Shown here piece by piece: positions 1 to 8,549 of a stretch of 64,000 bases of DNA. The stretch's first letter is position 1; the number at the start of each line of letters is the position of its first letter. The position numbers and the translations under genes were made by a program. Origin of the DNA: GW2011-AR15 sp964512765 (GTDB lineage Archaea; Nanobdellota; Nanobdellia; Woesearchaeales; GW2011-AR15). The stretch is from positions 5,539 through 69,538 of the forward strand of contig CAZEKF010000008.1 of NCBI GenBank assembly GCA_964512765.1, in the 5' to 3' direction. The notes below the pieces were generated by a model. The model was not told the origin of the DNA. It ran no database searches and was given only the letters and a program-made list of their open reading frames with translations.

Positions 1-55
1 TAATAAATTTTATAATTAATCAACCAAAACAATTAGTTAAAATGGACAAAGTAAA

Positions 56-694
56 CTATTCTAAACCATATTTACTAGCCCAACTTGCTGCGTCTTTGTT
101 CCATTCATGTACTTTTTCTTTATCTTCGCTGTTAATGTAATTCAAAGTAGCAGCAGTATTAATTAATGTTGTAAAATCTGTTAGAGTCATTAAATTACAT
201 TCTGCTTCTTCAAACTTGGTTTTAGCTTTTTCAAACTCGTATGTTGTTATTGCTAAACAATGTTCAACAACACCGCCTGCTTCTTTAACTGCATTAACAG
301 CTGCAACAGAGCTACCGCCCGTACTAATATGGTCTTCTATTACAAGAACTTTCTGGCCTTGTTTAAGCAAACCTTCTATCTGATTCTGCCTACCATGCTC
401 TTTAACTTTTGCTCTAATGTATATCATAGGTTTTTCAAACTTTTTAGCTAACCACGCAGCCCAGTGTATACCTGCTGTTGCAACACCTGCTATCACATCA
501 AACTCAAGATTGTTTAACTTAATCATTTTCTTAAACGATTTTACAATTTTCTTCCTTGCGTCAGGATATGAGATTATTAACCTGTTATCTATATATATCG
601 GACTTTTTAATCCTGACGTAAATGTAAACGGTTCATTTGGCTGTATTTTAACAGCTTTTATCATTAATAATAATTCAGCAATTTCTTGTTTCAT
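56..694 (-). CDS. pyrE: Orotate phosphoribosyltransferase
   Basis: Converts orotate and PRPP to orotidine 5'-monophosphate, the fifth step of UMP synthesis, in the cytoplasm. The 212-aa protein has the flexible catalytic loop with K98, H100, G101 and IEG at 106-108. The PRPP-binding loop VLVIEDHISTGGSS lies at 116-129, with acidic residues E120 and D121 that bind metal-PRPP. Length fits a stand-alone PyrE. It is the last gene of the minus-strand pyr operon and overlaps the LOG gene by 4 bp, which suggests translational coupling. No PyrF (OMP decarboxylase) is present in this window. Confidence 0.95.
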   Translation of the reverse strand: MKQEIAELLLMIKAVKIQPNEPFTFTSGLKSPIYIDNRLIISYPDARKKIVKSFKKMIKLNNLEFDVIAGVATAGIHWAAWLAKKFEKPMIYIRAKVKEHGRQNQIEGLLKQGQKVLVIEDHISTGGSSVAAVNAVKEAGGVVEHCLAITTYEFEKAKTKFEEAECNLMTLTDFTTLINTAATLNYINSEDKEKVHEWNKDAASWASKYGLE

Positions 695-1245
695 TCTTTA
701 GCTTCCTCCACTATTTTTTTAACTAATTCAAACGGATCTTCATCATAAATAATTTTTGCATCAGATTGTTTATTAAAATCATTAACTAATTCTTTAAGAA
801 ACTTTGTAACACCACCGCTATTTTCAAGAACACCAATTATTTTGCCAGCATCATACGCAATAGTAAACTCATTTAATGTGCCAGCCCTACCTCCAATAAT
901 AACACATGCATCACAATATGCAACTGATTCAACATTCCTATGCTTTGTTGCAATGCCTTTGTTATCTTTGTATTTGAAATCTTCTGGTAAGAAAATCAAC
1001 TCAGTAAATCCATCAACAGGATAATCAAGTGCTTTGTGAGATTCTAAATTAACAGCTGGCGAGAAACCTACAACTTTTCCATTAAATTCTTTTGCACCAA
1101 GAACTGCTTCATACGGTATTCCCGGGCATGCTCCTGTTACTAAATTATGACCAAGTTTAGCTATTTCTTTACCAATTAATTTTGCTTTTTCTAATACTTC
1201 ATCTGTAATATCACCTGCTGCACTACCATAAACTGATATTTTCAT
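691..1245 (-). CDS. LOG-family nucleotide phosphoribohydrolase-like protein
   Basis: A 184-aa Rossmann-like protein of the LOG / 'lysine decarboxylase-like' family, of the TIGR00725 type. The signature GGRAGTLNE is at 118-126 and a conserved R-N pair at 103-104, as in enzymes that cleave the N-glycosidic bond of nucleoside monophosphates. It overlaps both pyrC and pyrE by 4 bp. This tight position inside the pyr operon suggests a house-cleaning or salvage role on pyrimidine nucleotides. The substrate is inference: family members act on modified AMP, UMP or CMP. Confidence 0.8.
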   Translation of the reverse strand: MKISVYGSAAGDITDEVLEKAKLIGKEIAKLGHNLVTGACPGIPYEAVLGAKEFNGKVVGFSPAVNLESHKALDYPVDGFTELIFLPEDFKYKDNKGIATKHRNVESVAYCDACVIIGGRAGTLNEFTIAYDAGKIIGVLENSGGVTKFLKELVNDFNKQSDAKIIYDEDPFELVKKIVEEAKE

Positions 1246-2486
1246 TCAATCACCTTTCCATTAACAATTGTCATAACAACTTTACATTTTGTTTTATAAT
1301 CTTCAAAAGGTGTCCATTTAGCCTTTGACACTAAATTATCAGCTTTGATAACATCTTCTTTATTCAGGTCAATAACAGTAATATCGGCATCATAACCTTC
1401 TTGAATAACTCCTTTATTATTCAAACCAAATAGTTTAGCTGGATTAACTGTCATTAATTTAACAAATTCTTCAAATTTGATTTTATCTTCATTTATAGCA
1501 GTTAACATCAACGGAACTGTAGTTTCAACACCTGGAAAACCTGAAGGAACTTTTTCATAAGATTGTGACTTTTCATCTAAAGTATGAGGAGCATGGTCAC
1601 TACAAATACAATCTATAACTCCTTCATTAAGATACTGCCATAATACTTTTTTATCTTCTTTAGATTTCAAGCTTGGGTTTACTTTTGCTTTGTTACCTAT
1701 TTTTTGATAAAAAGAATCATCAAGAAATAAATAATGAGGACAGGTATCACAAGTAACTTTCAAACCTTTATTTTTTGCTTGTTTGATTAACAACATTGAT
1801 TCTTTTGAACTGACATGAGTGATGTGTAATCTGTTACCATATTTCTCAACTAATTCAATTAAATAGTTTACAGCAGTATATTCTGCTTTGTTATCCCTTA
1901 TCAAAGAATGGTATTTTGAATCTTCTTTACTAAACTTTTCTTTGTTCAAATTAATAACATCATTATCTTCAGCATGTGCAACTATCAAAATATCTTTGTT
2001 TAATTCTTTGAATATTTTTTCTACATCTCCAGGACTTATTTCACCTGTTGTTGATCCATAATATAATTTTACATATTTCACATCTGAATTATTTATTTCA
2101 TCGATATTATTTTCAGTCACCGCTATATATAATCCAAAATTAATTAATGTTTTTTTCTTGACTTTTTTTTCTTTTTGTTTTAATCTTTCAATTGTTGTTA
2201 TTGGTGTTTTATTATTTGGCATATCAAAAACTGTTGTTACACCTCCAGCTAATGCTGCCTTACTTCCACTAACCCAGTCTTCTTTATATTCCTGACCAAA
2301 ATCACGAAAATGAACATGAATATCAATAAACCCTGGAACAATATATTTATCATAAACATTTATGATTTCATCAGCTTCAGTTAAAGTCTCATCTATTTCA
2401 GAAATCTTATTATTTTCAATCAAAACATTTGTTTTAACAAAATTGTTATCAAAAAAAACATTTCCGTTTTTTAGCAATAAACTCAT
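1242..2486 (-). CDS. pyrC: Dihydroorotase
   Basis: Zinc amidohydrolase that cyclises carbamoyl aspartate to dihydroorotate. From the chosen start it is 414 aa. The metal-binding HxH is in IDIHVHFRDFG (about 55-65). Further family motifs are HITHVSS, CDTCPHYLF and DCICSDHAPHT, the last carrying the catalytic/metal Asp. A longer frame opens at 2537, but its first 17 residues overlap pyrK and are unlike the family, whereas the ATG at 2486 gives a normal N-terminus 4 nt past the pyrK stop. Type I dihydroorotase; operonic with pyrK and LOG. Confidence 0.93.
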   Translation of the reverse strand: MSLLLKNGNVFFDNNFVKTNVLIENNKISEIDETLTEADEIINVYDKYIVPGFIDIHVHFRDFGQEYKEDWVSGSKAALAGGVTTVFDMPNNKTPITTIERLKQKEKKVKKKTLINFGLYIAVTENNIDEINNSDVKYVKLYYGSTTGEISPGDVEKIFKELNKDILIVAHAEDNDVINLNKEKFSKEDSKYHSLIRDNKAEYTAVNYLIELVEKYGNRLHITHVSSKESMLLIKQAKNKGLKVTCDTCPHYLFLDDSFYQKIGNKAKVNPSLKSKEDKKVLWQYLNEGVIDCICSDHAPHTLDEKSQSYEKVPSGFPGVETTVPLMLTAINEDKIKFEEFVKLMTVNPAKLFGLNNKGVIQEGYDADITVIDLNKEDVIKADNLVSKAKWTPFEDYKTKCKVVMTIVNGKVIE

Positions 2487-2490
2487 TTTA

Positions 2491-3288
2491 TTAATAATGT
2501 ATTTTTTTACCTGATCCATCCCGATGGTATTTGCCAAACTCTGTAATTATTTTAGCTGTTTCTTTATCAATGCAAGGACCTTCTTTACACATTCTTATTC
2601 CCATTGGATCTACTGAACAACTTCCACATATACCGTAACCACATTTCATGTAACGTTCTAATGATAATTGACAGTCAACATTAAACTCATCGCAAATCTC
2701 AACAACTTTTTTCATCATTATTTCCGGACCAACTGTGTAAACCATATCTATATTATTATTGTTTAGAATTTCTTTTAATTTTTCAGTTGTAAATCCTTTA
2801 AATCCATAAGAACCCTCATCTGTACAATAATGCCTAATTACTTCTTTTGGATACTCTTTATCTATATATAATAATAATTGTTTAGACTTTGCACCAATTA
2901 TTAGTTCTGATTTAATACTTTGTTTTAATGCTTGTTTAGCTAAATATGTTAATGGAGCACTTCCATATCCTCCACCAACCAAAGCAATATGCTTACCTTT
3001 AATCTCAAACGGTTTTCCAAAAGGTCCTGTGTAACATAAGCTATCTCCCTTTTTTAGTTTAAATAATTCAGTTGTTAATTTACCAACTTTAGCAATTGTT
3101 AATGAGAAAGTATCTTTATTATCTTCATAAATTGAAAACGGTCTTTGGTCACAACCAGGTAAATGTATCATAACAAACTGACCTGGTTTAGAATTAAGAG
3201 TTCCTTCAAAAACAAAAGTCTTAATATCTTTAGCTTCATCAATTATTTTTAGTATACGTGTTTGTTTCGGAATGTGAGTTTCAGTCAT
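2491..3288 (-). CDS. pyrK: Dihydroorotate dehydrogenase electron-transfer subunit
   Basis: The FAD and [2Fe-2S] subunit that passes electrons from PyrD-bound FMN to NAD+ in class 1B dihydroorotate dehydrogenase. The 265-aa protein shows the flavin motif RPFS after a PGQFVMI strand (about 36-53) and the NAD-binding glycine run ALVGGGYGSAP. Near the C-terminus is the cluster pattern C-x4-C-x2-C-x(n)-C in KCGYGICGSCSVDPMGIRMC. It overlaps the start of pyrD's stop region by 8 bp, consistent with a co-translated heterodimer partner. Confidence 0.94.
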   Translation of the reverse strand: MTETHIPKQTRILKIIDEAKDIKTFVFEGTLNSKPGQFVMIHLPGCDQRPFSIYEDNKDTFSLTIAKVGKLTTELFKLKKGDSLCYTGPFGKPFEIKGKHIALVGGGYGSAPLTYLAKQALKQSIKSELIIGAKSKQLLLYIDKEYPKEVIRHYCTDEGSYGFKGFTTEKLKEILNNNNIDMVYTVGPEIMMKKVVEICDEFNVDCQLSLERYMKCGYGICGSCSVDPMGIRMCKEGPCIDKETAKIITEFGKYHRDGSGKKIHY

Positions 3289-4198
3289 GTGCCTTGCCTA
3301 TTAAATCTTTGATATTTGAATAATTATTTTTTTTCATAATTTCTTGAAGTTCACCACTTACTTTCCTAAAAACATCAACGCCTCTTGTCATAATACCTGT
3401 ACCAATACCAACACAAGTAGCGCCTGCCATTATCATTTGCATTGCATCTTCTCCAGTTGACACTCCACCAGTACCAATGATTGGAATCTTAACAAATTCG
3501 TAAATATCATAAACTGTTCTTATTGCTAAAGGTTTCAACGCATCTCCTGAAATACCGCCCATGCCAAAACCTAACATTTTCTTACCAGTGTTAACGTCAA
3601 TACACATGCCAGGTCCTGCAGTATTAACTGCACAAATAGCGTCTGCGCCTGCATCTTCTGCTGCTTTAGCAACTGCTCCGATGTTCGGCACGTTCGGACT
3701 TAGTTTAATTATCAAAGGCAAATCTGTATTTTTTCTAATAGCTTTTGTAATTTCAGCTGTTGCTTCTGGACTGCTATGTCCAGCCATTGTACCAAATCCT
3801 GGTGTGTGCGGGCAACTTAATGGAATTTCTAAAGCATTGAACTTAATCTTGTTAACAAACTCTCTTGTTAAAAAAGCAAACTCGTCAGCGTCTTTAGCTA
3901 CAATGCTTCCAATAACTGGTGCACCCACTTTACTTAAATCAGAAAATTCTTCCAGAGCATTTTCATATCCAGGATTAGAATAACCAACAGCGTTCATCAA
4001 ACCTCCTTTAAAACTATGAACTATTGGTTGAGCATGACCTTTCCTAGGTTCTTTTGTTATTGACTTAATTGTAACAGCTCCTGCACCGTTATCAACAACA
4101 AATCTTAATGAAGCAGCTGTCACTCCTAAAAAACCAGAAGCTAAGATAGTGGGATTTTTCAGTTTCAGTCCAAGAAAGTCAAGTGATATGTCCCCCAT
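3281..4198 (-). CDS. pyrD: Dihydroorotate dehydrogenase catalytic subunit (class 1B)
   Basis: FMN TIM-barrel enzyme that oxidises dihydroorotate to orotate; partner of PyrK. 305 aa. Visible motifs are the N-terminal LKLKNPTILASGFLG, the NAVGYSNPG substrate loop, the catalytic-cysteine segment IPLSCPHTPG, IKLSPN, and the phosphate-binding end PIIGTGGVSTGEDA. Oddity: the usual N-x-S-C-P-N around the catalytic Cys reads P-L-S-C-P-H, so two Asn that normally contact orotate are Pro and His. First gene of the operon, with a TATA-like box about 25 nt upstream (4218-4229), so probably leaderless. Confidence 0.93.
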   Translation of the reverse strand: MGDISLDFLGLKLKNPTILASGFLGVTAASLRFVVDNGAGAVTIKSITKEPRKGHAQPIVHSFKGGLMNAVGYSNPGYENALEEFSDLSKVGAPVIGSIVAKDADEFAFLTREFVNKIKFNALEIPLSCPHTPGFGTMAGHSSPEATAEITKAIRKNTDLPLIIKLSPNVPNIGAVAKAAEDAGADAICAVNTAGPGMCIDVNTGKKMLGFGMGGISGDALKPLAIRTVYDIYEFVKIPIIGTGGVSTGEDAMQMIMAGATCVGIGTGIMTRGVDVFRKVSGELQEIMKKNNYSNIKDLIGKAHD

Positions 4199-4217
4199 AA
4201 TTAATACAAAAACTTGT

Positions 4218-4229
4218 CTAAATATAAAA
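4218..4229 (-). promoter_or_regulatory. TATA-like box of the pyr operon
   Basis: On the minus strand an A/T box of the form TTTTTATATTTAG lies about 25 nt before the pyrD ATG, the spacing expected for a leaderless archaeal transcript. It sits back to back with the promoter of the divergent RDD gene. Confidence 0.5.
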
Positions 4230-4244
4230 ATGTATTGAACAGAA

Positions 4245-4254
4245 AATATTTATA
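4245..4254 (+). promoter_or_regulatory. TATA-like box of the RDD-sppA operon
   Basis: AATATTTATA about 28 nt before the ATG at 4280. This supports that ATG as the start rather than the upstream in-frame ATG at 4214. Confidence 0.45.
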
Positions 4255-4279
4255 CTCTAACCTATTCAGAGTTTTAATC

Positions 4280-4777
4280 ATGGTAGATCTTAACTTGCCA
4301 AAAGAAAGGAAAATGCAAGCAAACGCACCGTCTTGGAAACGTGCATTTTCATTTATACTAGATTTTTTCATTATCCAGTTTATTATCATTGGACCGTTCA
4401 CAGGTGTTATTCAAAGTAAAATTCCTATGACTTCTGACTTTACACAAAATTATTCATTGCTAGAATCAAACCCTAACTTGATTAATGATCTTATTCCAAT
4501 GTTTGTTGTTATGTTTTTGTTAGTATTTACATATTTTGTGATATTTGAATATAAAATGAACCAAACACCTGGTAAAATGTTGTTTAAATTAAAACTTATA
4601 TCTGATAAAAAAGAAAAAATAACTTTTCTTAAAGTCGTGTTGAGAAACTTGGCAGCGTTTCCTGTGTTTCCGTTTTCATTGTTATGGATTATTGATCCAA
4701 TGTATTTATTGTTTACAGGACAAAGGTTATCAGATAAACTATCAAAAACCTGGTATGTTGAGGAGATTGTAATATGA
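4280..4777 (+). CDS. RDD-family membrane protein
   Basis: 165-aa integral membrane protein. The N-terminal segment ASWKRAFSFILDFFII carries the Arg and Asp of the RDD motif. A second transmembrane pair follows at about 70-95, and the conserved NQTPGKMLFKLKLIS comes next, then a final hydrophobic segment. RDD proteins are poorly characterised; some are linked to ion or solute transport, and no function is claimed here. The start was set at 4280 because a TATA-like box sits 28 nt upstream. Overlaps sppA by 4 bp (ATGA), so co-expressed with it. Confidence 0.8.
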   Translation: MVDLNLPKERKMQANAPSWKRAFSFILDFFIIQFIIIGPFTGVIQSKIPMTSDFTQNYSLLESNPNLINDLIPMFVVMFLLVFTYFVIFEYKMNQTPGKMLFKLKLISDKKEKITFLKVVLRNLAAFPVFPFSLLWIIDPMYLLFTGQRLSDKLSKTWYVEEIVI

Positions 4778-5640
4778 AGAAAAAAATATGGCCTGCTCTA
4801 AAGATTCTTTTTACATTATGGATAATAAGTAGTGTAGTTTCTATGTTTTTCAATAGTAATACAGGCGTTATTGTTAACGGAAATGTAGCTGTCATACCTA
4901 TTCATGGTATTATTACAGTTTCAAAAACCAGTGGTTTTACCACAACAGGTGTTACAAGCCAAGGTGTTATAACTAATTTAGAAAAAGCATATTCTAACCC
5001 AGGAATTAAAGCAGTTATTCTTGACATTAACTCTCCAGGCGGGAGTGGTGTTGCTGCTGACGAGATTAGTCAAGTAATAAAATTATCTAATAAAACAACT
5101 ATTGCTGTTATTAGGGATGTTGGTGCCAGTGCTGCATATTGGATAGCAAGCTCTACTGACTACATTTATTCCAACAGATTATCTTTGGTTGGAAGCATAG
5201 GCGTTATTGGGTCATATCTGGACTTCTCTGATTTTATAACAGAATATAATATAACATACCAAAGATACGTCTCAGGCGAGTATAAAGATATGGGTTCAAT
5301 GTTCAAGAAACCCACTGAAAAAGAAAGAGAGTTATGGCAAGACCTTATTGATCAAATGCGTGACATGTTTGTTGAAGAAGTTGCTCTGAACAGAAACATA
5401 CCTGTAAAAAACGTTGATATGCTTAGCGATGGTAGATTATTCTTGGGAGTAGACGCTAAAAAACTTAACCTGGTTGATGAACTCGGTACGAAAAAAGATG
5501 CTTTATTTTTTATTGCAAACACGTATAATATAACTGTACAACCTGTTGAGTTTAAAGAGAAAAAAAGCTTTTCTGATTATTTGTCAGAGTTTAAAACAGG
5601 AAAATTTATAAACTCTGATCCCACTATTCAGTTTAAATAA
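4774..5640 (+). CDS. sppA: Signal peptide peptidase SppA (S49 family)
   Basis: Membrane-anchored serine protease that degrades cleaved signal peptides. The 288-aa protein has an N-terminal transmembrane anchor (about 8-26) followed by one S49 domain. The substrate-shaping loop SPGGSG is at 87-92, the nucleophile S119 sits in GASAAYW, and the general-base lysine K171 is in GEYKDMGS. It is the short, single-domain archaeal/Gram-positive form, not the duplicated E. coli type. Overlaps the RDD gene by 4 bp; the next small membrane gene follows 18 nt later. Confidence 0.93.
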   Translation: MKKKIWPALKILFTLWIISSVVSMFFNSNTGVIVNGNVAVIPIHGIITVSKTSGFTTTGVTSQGVITNLEKAYSNPGIKAVILDINSPGGSGVAADEISQVIKLSNKTTIAVIRDVGASAAYWIASSTDYIYSNRLSLVGSIGVIGSYLDFSDFITEYNITYQRYVSGEYKDMGSMFKKPTEKERELWQDLIDQMRDMFVEEVALNRNIPVKNVDMLSDGRLFLGVDAKKLNLVDELGTKKDALFFIANTYNITVQPVEFKEKKSFSDYLSEFKTGKFINSDPTIQFK

Positions 5641-5658
5641 AAAAAGAGGTTACTTAAA

Positions 5659-5976
5659 ATGTTTGGCAGAAAAATTAATGTTTTTGAAAAAATACTTCTT
5701 CCTGTAGGGATTGGTCTTACGTTCTTAGGATTCTATCTTATCTTACTAGCAGAGCAAACAGGTTCAGTAATTGGTTGGATGAGACTTAGCACTGTTTTTG
5801 TTTGGATGTTATTGTTATTTGTTGTGATTGTTAGTGCCACAACTGAAGATATGAAAGAAGAACTTGCATTAATACAAAAAGAACATGTTACTGAAATCAA
5901 GTTATTGAAAGAAATATCAAACGAACAACTTCAAGAAATTAAGTTATTAAGAAACGAGTTCAAGAAACGTAAATAA
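5659..5976 (+). CDS. Small two-TM membrane protein with coiled-coil tail
   Basis: 105 aa. Two hydrophobic helices (about 11-31 and 38-58) are followed by a charged helical tail (about 62-105) in which KLLKEIS and KLLRNEF repeat, likely a coiled coil. Not recognised as a family. It sits 18 nt after sppA with GAGG-like sequence before the ATG, so it probably belongs to the same operon and may act at the membrane with SppA or the RDD protein; that link is inference. Confidence 0.65.
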   Translation: MFGRKINVFEKILLPVGIGLTFLGFYLILLAEQTGSVIGWMRLSTVFVWMLLLFVVIVSATTEDMKEELALIQKEHVTEIKLLKEISNEQLQEIKLLRNEFKKRK

Positions 5977-5986
5977 AATTATTTTC

Positions 5987-6118
5987 ATGCCATCACTATG
6001 TATTATTTGTGAGGAAAAACCTCCAGAATTCTGTATTAAAGGTATTTTTAACAATAGTTATTGTGGCAACTGTGCCGAGGAACAGTTCAGTGATGTTGGG
6101 TTGTTGGAACGGTTGTGA
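5987..6118 (+). CDS. 43-aa zinc-finger microprotein
   Basis: A short frame of 43 codons starts 11 nt after the preceding gene. It encodes two cysteine pairs, C5-x2-C8 and C26-x2-C29, with one more Cys at 16, a treble-clef or zinc-ribbon spacing (MPSLCIICEE and YCGNCAEE). Two Cys pairs in so short a frame are unlikely by chance. Probably a cytoplasmic metal-binding microprotein in the sppA transcription unit; function unknown. It could also be a chance frame. Confidence 0.5.
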   Translation: MPSLCIICEEKPPEFCIKGIFNNSYCGNCAEEQFSDVGLLERL

Positions 6119-6212
6119 CATAATTTCAAAACCATCACAAAAATCTATATTTCCTATTATCTATTTTATTGTTTAATTAAACTTATAAACTAATTTCACT
6201 TTAAAATATCTT

Positions 6213-6259
6213 ATACAACATCTTGTATATTCTTAAATCTAAAATACTATATGTTGTAT
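6213..6259 (+). promoter_or_regulatory. Inverted repeat around the nrdJ promoter
   Basis: Perfect 9-bp arms ATACAACAT (6213-6221) and ATGTTGTAT (6251-6259) bracket a TATA-like TTAAATCTAAAA. The right arm covers the expected transcription start and the first codon. Placement of the two half-sites fits an operator controlling the reductase gene. Bacterial NrdR also uses paired sites on nrd promoters, but these are not recognisable NrdR boxes. Confidence 0.4.
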
Positions 6260-8189
6260 GTTAACTTACTCAGCAATGATGACAGAACAAGGTGGGAGAA
6301 TGCAAGAATATGAGACGTTTATACAGCACATGCCAGAGAAAGAAAAGCTAGGTTTGAGTGAAAACCAGTTAAGAATTATATATGCAAAGTATTTGAAAAG
6401 AGACGCTGATGGAAATGTTATGGAAACTCCGTTAGGAATGTTTAAACGAATTGCTAAAGAGATAGCTTCACCTGATTCTTTGTACAGAACTGAAGAAGAA
6501 GTTAAAAAATTAGAAAACGAATTTCTTGAAATAATGACTAAACTAGATTTCATACCAGGCGGTAGAACCATTGCAAATGCTGGCACTCCTGTTAAAAACC
6601 TAGCAAATTGTTTTGTTATACCTGTTGAAGATAGTATGGAAGGCATTTTTGAAGCTGTTAAAAAAGCTGCTTTGATACAAAAAAGAGGTGGAGGAGTAGG
6701 TTATTGTTTTTCAACATTACGACCTTCTGGATCCTGGGTAAGCGGTTGTTCAGGAATAGCGTCCGGACCATTGTCTTTTATGAGAGTTTTTGACGTAATG
6801 TGTTCAACTATCATGCAAGGTAATAGAAGAGGCGCTCAAATGGCAACTTTCCATGTTAGCCATCCTGACATTGAATATTTTATTGAAGCAAAAGATGATT
6901 TAACTAACTTAACTAACTTTAACATTTCTGTATTATTAGATGATAAGTTCATGAAAGCTGTTGAAAACGATGATGATTACGAGTTAACAGATCCGCACAC
7001 TAACAAAGTTGTTAGAACAGCCAAAGCAAAATATTTGTATGACAAAATTGCGCATCATGCATGGAAAACAGGCGAACCAGGCGTGTTATTTGTTGATACT
7101 GCTAACAAACATAATACTGTCAGACATTTAGGTGAATTTAATGCTACAAATCCGTGCGCAGAAATCTGGTTATTAGATTATGAAGTATGTAATCTAGGAA
7201 GTATTAACCTCGATAGAATGGTTAAACATGTTAATGGCAAACCTGAAGTTGACTGGGACAAGATACGTAAAATAACAAGAAAAGGCATACATTTCCTTGA
7301 TAATGTGATTGACGCAGGCGAGTATCCTGCAAAAGAAATTACAATAATGGCTAAAAAAACCAGAAGAATTGGACTGGGTGTATTAGGATTCGCAGATTTG
7401 TTGTTTCAGTTAGGAATTCCATACTCAAGCCAAGAAGGTTGTGATTTAGCAACTGAAATAATGCGTGTTATTGATGAAGAAGGATGGAAAGAAAGCCAGG
7501 AATTGGCTGAAGAACGAGGTTGTTTCCCTGGTTGGAAAGGAAGTGATTTTGATAAGCAAGGTAAAAGAGTTAGGAATTGTGCAATCACTGCCATTGCACC
7601 TACTGGCACTTTAAGCATGGTAGCTGAGTCATCTGGCGGGTGTGAACCGCATTTTGCATTAGCTTTTATAAAAAATAGCCATTCTATAGGTGAACAGTTT
7701 ACATATGTTAACAAGCATTTTGAAAAAGTTGCTAAAGAACAAGGATTTTATACTGAAGAATTAATGGAAAAAATCGCTAGCCAAGGTACTTTAGACGGAT
7801 TAGATGAAGTGCCTGATGACGTCAAGAAAGTGTTTGAAGTATCTTTTAACATAAACGCTGAAGAACATATCCTTATGCAAGCTGCATTTCAAAAACATAT
7901 TAGTAATGCTGTTTCAAAAACAATTAATTTTCCAAATACTGCAACTGTTGAAGAAGTTGAAAAAGGTTACATGCTTGCATGGAAAAACGGATGCAAAGGC
8001 GCAACCGTATACAGAGACGGTAGCCGAGGTAACCAAGTCCTCAATATTAAAGAAGTTAAAAAAGCTGCTAATGAAGTTAAAGTAGAACAATCAGAAGTAG
8101 TTACTAAACTTGACCAAATCAAGAAAAAGATTGAAGTTGCACCCATTGCTACTGAAACAGAACTTGATGAAGAGTGTACGTTTTGTTAG
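6258..8189 (+). CDS. nrdJ: Class II (adenosylcobalamin) ribonucleotide reductase
   Basis: Reduces ribonucleotides to deoxyribonucleotides using a B12-derived thiyl radical. 643 aa. All catalytic residues are visible: redox cysteines C118 (LANCFVIP) and C311 (YEVCNLGS), the thiyl cysteine C300 with N298 and E302 in NPCAE, and the C-terminal shuttle pair C640/C643 (ECTFC). PTGTLS and SGGCEP follow the family. There is no N-terminal ATP-cone, so it lacks the usual on/off allosteric site; the degenerate paralogue downstream has one. The start at 6258 lies about 24 nt after a TATA-like box. ATGs at 6276 and 6300 are alternatives, the last preceded by AGGTGG. Confidence 0.95.
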   Translation: MLTYSAMMTEQGGRMQEYETFIQHMPEKEKLGLSENQLRIIYAKYLKRDADGNVMETPLGMFKRIAKEIASPDSLYRTEEEVKKLENEFLEIMTKLDFIPGGRTIANAGTPVKNLANCFVIPVEDSMEGIFEAVKKAALIQKRGGGVGYCFSTLRPSGSWVSGCSGIASGPLSFMRVFDVMCSTIMQGNRRGAQMATFHVSHPDIEYFIEAKDDLTNLTNFNISVLLDDKFMKAVENDDDYELTDPHTNKVVRTAKAKYLYDKIAHHAWKTGEPGVLFVDTANKHNTVRHLGEFNATNPCAEIWLLDYEVCNLGSINLDRMVKHVNGKPEVDWDKIRKITRKGIHFLDNVIDAGEYPAKEITIMAKKTRRIGLGVLGFADLLFQLGIPYSSQEGCDLATEIMRVIDEEGWKESQELAEERGCFPGWKGSDFDKQGKRVRNCAITAIAPTGTLSMVAESSGGCEPHFALAFIKNSHSIGEQFTYVNKHFEKVAKEQGFYTEELMEKIASQGTLDGLDEVPDDVKKVFEVSFNINAEEHILMQAAFQKHISNAVSKTINFPNTATVEEVEKGYMLAWKNGCKGATVYRDGSRGNQVLNIKEVKKAANEVKVEQSEVVTKLDQIKKKIEVAPIATETELDEECTFC

Positions 8190-8199
8190 AATAATTTTC

Positions 8200-8526
8200 T
8201 TATCTTAATGCTATCTTAACTGCATCTTGAAGAGAGTAAGGCATGTCATTTCTAGTACTATCAACTTCTGCCCCAGTCCATTTAACAATTGTTTTAGGTA
8301 TTTGTACCTTAATCTCAGCGCCTAAATATTCAAACCTTTTTCCGTTTATTTCCATTTCAACAACTCCCTCACGGACACTACCGGACACATATGAAACACT
8401 ACCCAAGTCAGTACAACCTGCGTTCATTAATATTCGTCTATACTCATTAGAAAAATCTAAATTTAAATCTATACAAGTCTTGATAACGTCGGGTATTCGA
8501 GTTGCTATGTCCATTGCTTTGATCAA
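8200..8526 (-). CDS. Unknown protein, downstream half of a frameshifted gene
   Basis: 108 aa from a TTG, or 104 aa from the ATG at 8514. Not recognised. The same frame stays open upstream through ARPGSLNSLIKAM to the (TA)6 tract, where the preceding ORF stops. Removing one TA unit joins the two into a single protein of about 240 aa. I therefore read this as the C-terminal part of one gene that is frameshifted here, phase-variable, or mis-sequenced, rather than an independent gene. Mixed alpha/beta composition, no membrane segment. Confidence 0.5.
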   Translation of the reverse strand: MIKAMDIATRIPDVIKTCIDLNLDFSNEYRRILMNAGCTDLGSVSYVSGSVREGVVEMEINGKRFEYLGAEIKVQIPKTIVKWTGAEVDSTRNDMPYSLQDAVKIALR

Positions 8527-8549
8527 AGAGTTTAAAGAACCTGGTCTTG

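Noticed and set aside
2487..2537. 17-residue N-terminal extension of PyrC
   Set aside because: Overlaps pyrK, is unlike dihydroorotases, and a better ATG follows the pyrK stop.
3561..3983. Plus-strand Ala/Pro-rich ORF
   Set aside because: Overlaps pyrD entirely on the other strand, which has clear family motifs.
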